From positions 186,001 through 250,000 of the forward strand of contig NZ_CP079105.1 of assembly GCF_019285775.1 (NCBI RefSeq): a DNA stretch of 64,000 nucleotides. The letters run 5' to 3'. Origin of the DNA: Skermania piniformis. Lineage in GTDB: Bacteria > Actinomycetota > Actinomycetes > Mycobacteriales > Mycobacteriaceae. How positions within the stretch are numbered: position 1 is the first letter of the stretch; each line of letters opens with the position of its first letter. Below are positions 58,131-64,000 of the stretch, piece by piece. The position numbers and the translations under genes are program-made. The notes under the pieces are model-generated. The model was not told the origin of the DNA and ran no database searches. It saw only the letters and a list, made by a program, of their open reading frames with translations.

Positions 58131-58469
58131 TCACGACTCGTCCAATCGACCGAGCAGATCGACCGCTGCGTGCATGTAGTCGCTGATCCAGCGGTCGTGA
58201 ATACGTTTGATCGGCAGCGGCGCCAGCGAAAGGTGCCGCTCCCGGCCGACCCGCCGGCCGTTCACCAGTCCGGCTGCTTCCAGCACCCGCAGGTGCTGGA
58301 GCACGGTCGTGCGGTCCAGCTCGGGTAACGCCGCGCACAGCGCGCCGGTGCTCCGCGGCGCCGCCTTGAGCAGGTCGAGCATGCGGCGCCGGGTCGCCGA
58401 CGCGAGCGCTTTGAACACCCGGTCGTCGTCGCCGTCCGACGGCTCGTCGTTGCTCGACCCGGCATTCAT
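58131..58469 (-). CDS. ArsR family transcriptional regulator
   Basis: A 112-residue winged-helix repressor-type protein. RVFKALASATRRRMLDLLK, GALCAALPELDRTTVLQHLR and VLEAAGLVNGRRVGRERHLS cover the usual ArsR helix-turn-helix and wing. No metal-binding Cys cluster is seen, so it belongs to the group paired with AHSA1/SRPBCC proteins rather than to metal sensors. The ATG at 58469 lies inside a 28-bp palindrome shared with the divergent AHSA1 gene, only 16 bases away. There is no room for a ribosome site, so translation is probably leaderless. Autoregulation through the palindrome is likely. Confidence 0.88.
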   Translation of the reverse strand: MNAGSSNDEPSDGDDDRVFKALASATRRRMLDLLKAAPRSTGALCAALPELDRTTVLQHLRVLEAAGLVNGRRVGRERHLSLAPLPIKRIHDRWISDYMHAAVDLLGRLDES

Positions 58470-58491
58470 GTTGTAAAAATACAACATGAAT
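58464..58491. promoter_or_regulatory. 28-bp perfect palindrome (probable ArsR operator) covering two start codons
   Basis: Arms of 12 bp (58464-58475 and 58480-58491) are exact inverted copies around an AAAA spacer. The first two codons (ATGAAT) of both divergent genes are part of the arms. The centre is AT-rich in a GC-rich region. It is probably the binding site of the ArsR-type protein and may also hold the promoter elements of both genes. Confidence 0.75.
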
Positions 58492-58956
58492 GATTCGCTT
58501 ACCGAACTGTCGTTCACCGTTTCCGGACATGTCGCGCGGCCCTGTGCCCAGGTGTTCGAGGCGGTCGCCGACCCCGAGCAACTCTCCCGGTACTTCACCA
58601 CCGGTGGCGCCCGCGGGCGGCTGGCCACGGGCGCCACCGTCACGTGGGATTTCGCCGACTTTCCGGGTGCGTTCCCGGTCACCGTGGTCGAGGCGCAGCC
58701 ACCCCGCCGGATCGTCATCGAATGGGCCGGCCAGGAGACCGTCGACCCGGCGGGGGCGACCCGGGTGGTGTTCGAGTTCGAGCCGGTCGACGACGACACC
58801 CGCACGTTGGTGACGATCACCGAGACCTCGTGGCGGCCGACCCAGGACGGTGCCCGGGCCGCGTTCGGCAACTGCATGGGCTGGACCGGGATGCTGGCCG
58901 CGCTCAAGATCTGGGTGGAGCACGGGATCAACCTGCGCGAGGGCTTCTATCGGTGA
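58486..58956 (+). CDS. SRPBCC/AHSA1 domain protein
   Basis: A 156-residue START-like domain protein of the Aha1-C (AHSA1) type. The N terminus VSGHVARPCAQVFEAVADPE, the middle PRRIVIEWAGQE, and the long C-terminal helix region (GWTGMLAALKIWVEHGINL) fit the family, which forms a hydrophobic ligand-binding cavity. Its gene begins 16 bases from the divergent ArsR gene, a common ArsR/AHSA1 pairing, and is probably under its control. The ligand is unknown. The stop directly abuts the end of the convergent glfT1. Confidence 0.87.
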   Translation: MNDSLTELSFTVSGHVARPCAQVFEAVADPEQLSRYFTTGGARGRLATGATVTWDFADFPGAFPVTVVEAQPPRRIVIEWAGQETVDPAGATRVVFEFEPVDDDTRTLVTITETSWRPTQDGARAAFGNCMGWTGMLAALKIWVEHGINLREGFYR

Positions 58957-59856
58957 TCAGGGCCGGCGAAACTGCTCGGTGCGCCCCAGCTTGCGCAGTC
59001 GGAACCATTCCCGGAGCCCGGCCGGGTCGCGCCGGGTGACCAGGAAGTACCAGCCGAAGCGCAACCATTCCTGCGGTAGCAGCTTGCGCATCCCCGGTTG
59101 CGCCATGACGTAGCCGCGGTTGCGGTAGGTGAAGAAGCGTTTGGTCGGGTCGTCCGGGTACTGCGTGTGCATCCGTCCGCCCAGGATCGGCTTGAACTCG
59201 TCGGCCCCGTTCGGATGGAGATAGGCGGTCTGCAGGCACGTGCCGAACGGCAGTCCGGACCGAACCAGCCGCCGGTGTACCTCCACCTCGTCGCCGCGGA
59301 CGAACAACCGCAGGTCGGGCACCCCGATCGCGTCGACCGCCGCAGCCGAGATCAGCGCGCCGTTGAACAGAGACGCGATCCCGGGTAGCAGATCCGCGCC
59401 GTCGTCGCCCGGCGGCGTGAGCTCCGACCGCCGGCGCCGCCAGACGACGCCGCGGCGCAGTGGAAACGCCAGGCGGTCCGGATCGTCGAGGTCGCAGACC
59501 ACCGGGGACACTTCGGCCAGGCCGTGCCGCTCGGCGCACGCGAGCAGCGTCGGCAGGACGTCCGGGCCGTCCGGCCGGCCGTCGTCGTCGGCCAACCAGA
59601 GCCAGTCGGCACCGAGCGAGAGGGCGTACAGCATCCCGAGCGCAAACCCGCCGGCGCCGCCGAGATTGTGTGCCGAGCCGAGATAGGTCGACGGGACCGG
59701 CTGCGATTCGACCAACCGGCGCACCTCGTCCTCGTTGCCGTTGTCGACCACGACCAGGTGGTCGATCGGGCGGGACTGACCGGCGACGATCTGCAACGAC
59801 TCGGCGAGCAGCCCGGCTCGGCGGTGGGTGACGACGACGGCGACGACGGTAATCAC
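58957..59856 (-). CDS. glfT1: Galactofuranosyltransferase GlfT1
   Basis: A 299-residue GT2 enzyme that adds the first galactofuranose residues to the decaprenyl-linked rhamnosyl-GlcNAc primer. VVVTHRRAGLLAESL, TYLGSAHNLGGAGGFALGM, the DDD metal site in WLWLADDDGRPDG, LFVRGDEVEVHRRLVRSG and FFTYRNRGYVMAQPG are close to M. tuberculosis Rv3782. The GTG start overlaps the wzt stop (GTGA), so it is translationally coupled to the exporter ATPase. Product length and position next to wzt confirm the call. It is the only short GlfT1-type gene in the window; the other two are GlfT2-type. Confidence 0.95.
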   Translation of the reverse strand: MITVVAVVVTHRRAGLLAESLQIVAGQSRPIDHLVVVDNGNEDEVRRLVESQPVPSTYLGSAHNLGGAGGFALGMLYALSLGADWLWLADDDGRPDGPDVLPTLLACAERHGLAEVSPVVCDLDDPDRLAFPLRRGVVWRRRRSELTPPGDDGADLLPGIASLFNGALISAAAVDAIGVPDLRLFVRGDEVEVHRRLVRSGLPFGTCLQTAYLHPNGADEFKPILGGRMHTQYPDDPTKRFFTYRNRGYVMAQPGMRKLLPQEWLRFGWYFLVTRRDPAGLREWFRLRKLGRTEQFRRP

Positions 59857-60698
59857 GTGGGGATACTGGGCTCGGCGCCGGAACCGACGGCGGCATCGGC
59901 GGCCGACTCGGCGAGCACCGCCGCGACGTGCGCCCCGGCCTCGGGACCCTCGTAGGCGGTCACCACCTCCTCGATGCCGGCATGCATCCGGATCTCGCCG
60001 TGGTCGATCCACATCGCGGTATCGCACAGCTGGGCGAGGAACTCGTTCGAGTGCGAGGCGAACACCAAGATGCCGGACCGCTGCACCAGGCTCTGCAGCC
60101 GCAGCCGGGCCTTGCGCATGAACTCCGCGTCCACCGCGCCGATGCCCTCGTCGAGCAGCAGGATCTCCGGGTCGATCGAGGTGACCACGCCCATCGCCAG
60201 CCGGACGCGCATGCCGGTGGAATAGGTGCGCAGCGGCATGTCCAGGTAGTCGCCCAACTCGGTGAAGTCGGCGATCTCGTCCACCTTGGCCAGCATCTGC
60301 TTGCGGGTCTGGCCGAGGAACAGGCCACGGATGATGATGTTCTCGTAGCCGGAGATCTCCGGATCCATCCCGACGCCGAGATCGAACACCGGCGCCACCC
60401 GCCCGTTCACGATCGCGCTGCCGCGGGACGGCTCGTAGATGCCGGAAAGGAGCCGCAACAGGGTGGACTTGCCGGCGCCGTTGTGTCCTACCAAGCCGAC
60501 CCGATCGCCCTCGCGCAGCGACAGGGTGATGTTGCGCAGCGCCTCGACGACAACGACATCGGACTGATTGCGGCCGATCGCGCCGCCGGCCTTGCCCAGG
60601 AAGGCTTTCTTCAACGACCGTGATTTGGCATCGAAGATCGGGAACTCCACCCACGCCTCGCGGGTCTCGATCCCGACCGGTCCGGTCGTTGTGCTCAC
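59853..60698 (-). CDS. wzt: Galactan export ABC transporter ATP-binding protein Wzt (Rv3781-like)
   Basis: A 281-residue ATPase of the O-antigen/teichoic-acid exporter family. Walker A is GHNGAGKSTLLRLL, the signature is YSTGMRVRLAMGV, Walker B is ILLLDEGIGAVD, and the switch His is in LVFASHSNE. It energises the export of the lipid-linked galactan across the membrane with the Wzm permease. No C-terminal carbohydrate-binding domain is present, which fits the mycobacterial type. The GTG start follows AGGAG, 13 bases after wzm, and the stop overlaps glfT1. Confidence 0.94.
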   Translation of the reverse strand: MSTTTGPVGIETREAWVEFPIFDAKSRSLKKAFLGKAGGAIGRNQSDVVVVEALRNITLSLREGDRVGLVGHNGAGKSTLLRLLSGIYEPSRGSAIVNGRVAPVFDLGVGMDPEISGYENIIIRGLFLGQTRKQMLAKVDEIADFTELGDYLDMPLRTYSTGMRVRLAMGVVTSIDPEILLLDEGIGAVDAEFMRKARLRLQSLVQRSGILVFASHSNEFLAQLCDTAMWIDHGEIRMHAGIEEVVTAYEGPEAGAHVAAVLAESAADAAVGSGAEPSIPT

Positions 60699-60711
60699 TC
60701 GGTCGCTCCTC

Positions 60712-61629
60712 TCACACCCAGTACGGAACGCGCGCGCGGTACTGCCGCAGGGCCACGAGCGCCAGGATCCAGCCGAGTCCGGTGATCGCGAGCACGATGT
60801 ACCAGTGGTACGCCTGCTGCGGCTCCCCGATCAACGGTGCCCGGACGATGTCGAGGTAGTGAAAGGTCGGGTTCAGTTCGGCGAGCCGGACCCGGTCCGC
60901 GACTTCACCGCCCTGCGCGGAGAGGCTCTTGGTGGTCCACATCACCGGGGTCAGGACGAAGAGCATCAGCGTCATGCTGCCCAGGATCGGCGCGATGTCG
61001 CGGTATCGGGTGGCGAAGATGCCGAAGACCAGCGCCACCCACATCGCGTTCAACACGAGGAGGGCGATCGCCGGCACGGCCAGGAGCGACGACCAGCCCA
61101 GATGGCGCCAGACGCCGAACGCGAGGACCAGCACGACGTAGATCACCATGTTGTGCGCGAAGAACAACAGTTGTCGCCACACCAGCCGGTAGACGTGCAC
61201 GCTCAGCGCCGACGGTAGCTGTTTGATCAGGCCTTCGTTGGCGATGAAGACCTCGGCCCCTTCCAGGATCGATGCCTGGATCAGATTCCAGACGATCAGC
61301 CCGACCGTCACGTACGGCAGGAATTCGGTCAGTGGAATGTTCAGCAGCGCCGAGTACAAGACGCCGATCGCCGCGGCTTGGACGCCGGTGGCGATGGTGA
61401 TCCAGAACGGTCCGAGCACCGAGCGGCGGTACCGCTGCTTGATGTCCTGCCAGCCCAGCGAGAGCCAGAGTTCGCGCTGGGCAAAGCCGTCGCGGAGGTC
61501 TTTGACCGCTCGGTGCAACGTCTGCGAATCCGATACCTGCCCCGCCGTCGAATCCGGCGCCGAGCGATCCGCGGGCGCGGCGTCGGTGGCGGGGGGATCG
61601 GTCGGCACGTCTGCCGAGCCTACGGTCAC
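60712..61629 (-). CDS. wzm: Galactan export ABC transporter permease Wzm (Rv3783-like)
   Basis: A 305-residue ABC-2 permease. After a cytoplasmic N terminus with WLSLGWQDIKQRYRRSVLGP come six hydrophobic helices, for example GLIVWNLIQASILEGAEVFI and PILGSMTLMLFVLTPVMW. It forms the channel for galactan lipid export with Wzt. The GTG at 61629 overlaps the bpa stop (GTGA), so translation is coupled to bpa. The first 40 residues are Pro/Ala/Asp-rich and poorly conserved. The order wzm-wzt-glfT1 differs from M. tuberculosis, where glfT1 lies between wzt and wzm. Confidence 0.93.
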   Translation of the reverse strand: MTVGSADVPTDPPATDAAPADRSAPDSTAGQVSDSQTLHRAVKDLRDGFAQRELWLSLGWQDIKQRYRRSVLGPFWITIATGVQAAAIGVLYSALLNIPLTEFLPYVTVGLIVWNLIQASILEGAEVFIANEGLIKQLPSALSVHVYRLVWRQLLFFAHNMVIYVVLVLAFGVWRHLGWSSLLAVPAIALLVLNAMWVALVFGIFATRYRDIAPILGSMTLMLFVLTPVMWTTKSLSAQGGEVADRVRLAELNPTFHYLDIVRAPLIGEPQQAYHWYIVLAITGLGWILALVALRQYRARVPYWV

Positions 61630-62177
61630 AGGTATTGGCCGGCAGCACCGCCCGGGCCCTGCGGACCCCGCGGCCCGCCGTCCTGCTCGATCCGGATGCC
61701 GGGCGGCAGGGCGCCCTGGCGGATCTGTTCGAGTTGCTGGCGGGCTGCCATCTGCTGGGCGACCAGCGCGGTCTGGATGCCGTGGAACAGGCCCTCCAGC
61801 CAGCCGACCAGCTGAGCCTGGGCGATCCGCAGCTCGGCGTCCGACGGTGCCGCGTCGTCCTCGAACGGCAGCGCGAGCCGCGCGAGTTCGGCCCGCAGCT
61901 CCGGCGCCAGCCCGTCTTCCAGTTCGCTGATCGAACGCTGATGGATCTCGCGGAGCCGAGTACGGCTGGCGTCGTCCAGCGGCGCGGCGCGAACTTCGTC
62001 GAGCAGCTGCTTGATCATCGTGCCGATCCGCATGACTTTCGCCGGCTGCTCGACGAGCTCGGAGACCGAGGCCGGGGCCGGTGACGGAGCGTCGTCCGGC
62101 GAGCTCGCGGTCGTCGATTCGTCGCCGACGGTACCGTCCGATCCGACGATCACGATCGGGTCCTGGTCGGGATTCAC
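61626..62177 (-). CDS. bpa: Bacterial proteasome activator Bpa (Rv3780-like)
   Basis: A 183-residue protein that forms a ring on the 20S proteasome and opens its gate without ATP. The helical core has VMRIGTMIKQLLDEVRAAPL, REIHQRSISELEDGLAPELR and QLVGWLEGLFHGIQTALVAQ, and the protein ends with GQYL, the C-terminal tail that docks into the proteasome alpha ring. The N-terminal 40 residues are disordered and acidic. AGGAGG stands eight bases before the GTG start. It is first in the bpa-wzm-wzt-glfT1 run, coupled by a GTGA overlap. The gene order matches mycobacteria. Confidence 0.94.
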   Translation of the reverse strand: MNPDQDPIVIVGSDGTVGDESTTASSPDDAPSPAPASVSELVEQPAKVMRIGTMIKQLLDEVRAAPLDDASRTRLREIHQRSISELEDGLAPELRAELARLALPFEDDAAPSDAELRIAQAQLVGWLEGLFHGIQTALVAQQMAARQQLEQIRQGALPPGIRIEQDGGPRGPQGPGGAAGQYL

Positions 62178-62276
62178 TGGTCCATCCTCCTGCGCCGTGC
62201 CACGGGTTTGCTGCCCCGATCACTCCATCTTGTCGGTTGGGGCCGGGTCGGTGCTCCCGGGGTACCGTCTTATGCT

Positions 62277-62324
62277 GTCGACGGAACACTGTCGACTGCG
62301 GTCGACGAAACATTGTCGATCGCG
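62277..62324. repeat. 24-bp tandem repeat with four GTCGA boxes
   Basis: Two 24-bp units (62277-62300, 62301-62324) agree at 20 of 24 bases. Each holds two GTCGA(C/T) boxes spaced 14 and 10 bases apart. They lie between the divergent bpa and aminotransferase genes, about 100 and 75 bases from their starts, so they may form a regulator site. Confidence 0.7.
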
Positions 62325-62340
62325 CAGGGGTGGGCCCAGG

Positions 62341-62376
62341 TGCAGCCAAGAATGGCGGTGCAGCCAAGAATGGCGC
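62341..62376. repeat. 18-bp tandem duplication
   Basis: Two adjacent 18-bp units (62341-62358, 62359-62376) differ only in the last base. They end 22 bases before the start of the aminotransferase homologue. A recent duplication in the leader is the simple explanation. Confidence 0.85.
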
Positions 62377-62398
62377 TGGAGAGCGTGGAGTGCCGCAG

Positions 62399-63598
62399 AT
62401 GAGTTACGACGTCGCACGAGTGCGGGGGTTGATCCCCTCGCTCGGCGACGGCTGGATTCACCTCGACCCGCAAGCGGGGATGCAGGTTCCGGACATTGTG
62501 ATGCGTGCGGTGTCGACCGGGTTTCGGACCACGGCCTTCACCCCCGGCAGCACGCACGCCAGCTCGGTGCGCAGCGGGCAGGTGCTGGCTGCGGCCCGAG
62601 TCGCGGTCGCCGACCTGGTCGGGGGAGACCCGGCCGGGGTGGTGCTCGGCCCGGATCGAGCTTCGTTGCTGGTCTGGCTGGGTGAGTCGCTGAGCGCGCA
62701 GCTCGGTCTCGGTACCGGCATCGTGTTGTCCCGGCTGGACGACGAGGCGAATGTCGCGCCGTGGCTGCGGATCGCCAACCGGCACGGCGCCCACGTGCGA
62801 TGGGCCGAAGTGGAGATCGACACCTGTGAGATGCCGTCGTGGCAGTTCGAGGAGCTGATCGGGCCGACCGCCCGGCTGGTCGCGCTCACCGCCGCGTCGC
62901 CGATCGTCGGCTCGGCGCCCGACGTCCGGGTTGCCGCGGACCGGGTGCATGACGTCGGTGGCCTGCTGGTGGTCGACGGTGCCGGCGCGGCGCCGTACGC
63001 CTACCTCGACATCCGCCAGCTCGGGGCGGACGTGCTCGCGCTGAGTGCCCAGGCCTGGGGCGGCCCGCCGGTCGGCGCGCTGGTCTTCCGGGACCCCGCG
63101 TTCCTGGACCGGATTCCGTCGATGTCGCTCGATCCGTACGCCACCGGGCCGGCGCGGCTGGAGCTCAGCGGGCACAACTACGCCATGTTGGCCGGGCTGA
63201 TCGCCTCGATCGAATATCTCGCCGCGCTCGACGAGAACGCCACCGGCACCCGACGGGAACGGCTGGAGCAGTCGATCCAGTCCATGCAGCACTATCAGGA
63301 CCAACTGTTCGACTATCTGCGATCCGCGCTGTCGCAGCTGTCGAAGGTGACTCTGATCGGGCGGCCGGCCAGTCACATCCCGACGGTCAGTTTCACGGTG
63401 TCCGGGATGTCGGCCGAGAAGGTGTCGGCGATGTTGGCGGAGATCCGGATCAGCACGTTGTCCGGGACCCCCGGGGGCAGCCGGTTGCTGGACGCGCTGG
63501 GAGTCAGCGACGCCGGCGGCGCGGTGACCGTCGGGTTGGCGCCGTACACGACCCGGCGGGAGATCGACCAGCTGACCCGAGCGCTCGGTGCTCTTTAA
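62399..63598 (+). CDS. Class V aminotransferase / cysteine desulfurase-like protein (Rv3778c-like)
   Basis: A 399-residue PLP-fold protein of the class V group. Typical parts are GLIPSLGDGWIHLDPQAGMQ at the N terminus, TPGSTHASSVRSGQVLAAAR, the PLP-pocket Asp in LLVVDGAGAAPYAYLD, and ALSAQAWGGPPVGALVF at the cofactor-lysine region. There the usual Lys after Ser/Ala-x is not visible (SAQAWGGP), so Schiff-base chemistry may be lost or shifted. The gene matches M. tuberculosis Rv3778c by position. ATG at 62399 has GTGGAG eight bases upstream; GTG at 62390 is an alternative. The reaction is unknown. Confidence 0.85.
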   Translation: MSYDVARVRGLIPSLGDGWIHLDPQAGMQVPDIVMRAVSTGFRTTAFTPGSTHASSVRSGQVLAAARVAVADLVGGDPAGVVLGPDRASLLVWLGESLSAQLGLGTGIVLSRLDDEANVAPWLRIANRHGAHVRWAEVEIDTCEMPSWQFEELIGPTARLVALTAASPIVGSAPDVRVAADRVHDVGGLLVVDGAGAAPYAYLDIRQLGADVLALSAQAWGGPPVGALVFRDPAFLDRIPSMSLDPYATGPARLELSGHNYAMLAGLIASIEYLAALDENATGTRRERLEQSIQSMQHYQDQLFDYLRSALSQLSKVTLIGRPASHIPTVSFTVSGMSAEKVSAMLAEIRISTLSGTPGGSRLLDALGVSDAGGAVTVGLAPYTTRREIDQLTRALGAL

Positions 63599-63646
63599 GG
63601 ACAGCGCTCGTTAAGGACACCGCTCTTTAACGACAGCGCTCGTCGG
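63589..63646. repeat. 16-bp tandem repeat at the 3' end of the aminotransferase homologue
   Basis: Three 16-bp units (63589-63604, 63605-63620, 63621-63636) and a 10-base partial fourth lie between two convergent genes. The first unit includes the stop codon of the aminotransferase homologue; the third stops two codons short of the neighbouring gene's end. They are nearly identical. Confidence 0.85.
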
Positions 63647-63649
63647 TGA

Positions 63650-64000
63650 TCAGCGGAGCCGCAGCACGACCTTGCCGACGGTCTCGCCGGAGTCCAACAG
63701 CTCGTGCGCGCGGGCGGCTTCGGTGATCGCAAGCTCGGCGGAGATCACCGGGCGAACCGTGCCGGCGGCGACCAGCGGCCACAGGCGCTCGATCACCTGG
63801 GTGACGACGGCGGCCTTGCTGTGCGGGCCGGTGGCCGGACGCCCGCGCAGGCTGGTCGCGCGGATGGTGCCCCGCTTGACCAGGAGCTGATTCAACGCCA
63901 GACCTCCGTCCGACCCGCCCTGCAGACCGATTATCGCGAGTCGCCCGTCGGGCGCCAGCGCCGCGACGTTGCGGGCCAGATACGCGGCACCCATGTTGTC
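63650..64000 (-). CDS. NADPH:quinone oxidoreductase, zinc-binding-type (partial, Rv3777-like)
   Basis: The C-terminal 117 residues of a medium-chain dehydrogenase/reductase; the gene runs off the window end. Visible parts are the Rossmann-domain end YLARNVAALAPDGRLAIIGL, QGGSDGGLALNQLLVKRGT, and the C-terminal EAARAHELLDSGETVGKVVL, which is typical of quinone oxidoreductases of the PIG3/QOR type. It would reduce quinones with NADPH. It matches M. tuberculosis Rv3777 by synteny with the Rv3778c-like gene. N-terminal residues cannot be examined here. Confidence 0.9.
   Translation of the reverse strand, partial: DNMGAAYLARNVAALAPDGRLAIIGLQGGSDGGLALNQLLVKRGTIRATSLRGRPATGPHSKAAVVTQVIERLWPLVAAGTVRPVISAELAITEAARAHELLDSGETVGKVVLRLR

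Noticed and set aside
62160-62172. Minimal ATG-GAC-CAG-TGA frame overlapping the bpa start
   Set aside because: The Shine-Dalgarno touches this ATG with no spacing, so translation from it is unlikely; the GTG has normal spacing.

Overview
The window is GC-rich actinobacterial DNA from a mycolic-acid producer, most likely a Nocardia/Rhodococcus-type member of the Mycobacteriales. It carries most of the late machinery for building the arabinogalactan-mycolate envelope, in an order that resembles the M. tuberculosis Rv3777-Rv3808c region but is rearranged. There are two Emb arabinosyltransferases (mycobacteria have three, corynebacteria one). Assignments rest on remembered family motifs and synteny; no database search was run.

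Layout. (1) 1-713: the C-terminal end of nadE. (2) 797-5327, minus strand: a tight four-gene operon of an old-yellow-enzyme-like oxidoreductase, acyl-CoA dehydrogenase, enoyl-CoA hydratase and AraC regulator. It sits where glf would be expected. (3) 5569-29288, plus strand: glfT2, a PAP2 phosphatase, ubiA (DPPR synthase), aftB, three tandem mycolyltransferases (the third with C-terminal LGFP-type repeats), a DUF732-like lipoprotein, a Culp6-type cutinase, a GGDEF-EAL protein, an F420-type oxidoreductase, fadD32, pks13 and accD4. (4) 29484-31242: a cupin gene and an SDR gene followed by a decayed mycothiol-type maleylpyruvate-isomerase-fold gene. (5) 31513-43598, minus strand: two emb genes, aftA, dprE2 and dprE1, interrupted by a plus-strand cytochrome P450. 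(6) 43694-50371: a GtrA protein and accessory genes (flavin-type PPOX protein, secreted protein, DUF4282-like membrane protein, Tat lipoprotein of the PotD class, esterase, DoxX). (7) 50387-56751: an envelope glycosylation island with a GtrB-like lipid-sugar synthase, a GtrA-like protein, two GT-C-like membrane proteins and a second, diverged GlfT2-like galactofuranosyltransferase. (8) 56797-64000: an SDR, a small secreted protein, an ArsR/AHSA1 pair sharing one palindrome, the translationally coupled run bpa-wzm-wzt-glfT1, a class V aminotransferase homologue and a partial quinone oxidoreductase.

How the genes work together. UbiA, the PAP2 phosphatase, DprE1 and DprE2 make decaprenyl-phosphoryl-arabinose, which AftA, the Emb proteins and AftB use. 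GlfT1 and GlfT2 build the galactan, and Wzm-Wzt exports it. FadD32, AccD4 and Pks13 make mycolates, which the antigen-85-type enzymes attach. The most interesting region is 50387-56751. It has the parts of a three-component Gtr-type glycosylation system (GtrA, GtrB, GT-C) beside an extra GlfT2 paralogue, which suggests an additional or modified galactan-type glycan. A second good target is the 28-bp perfect palindrome at 58464-58491, which contains the start codons of two divergent genes.
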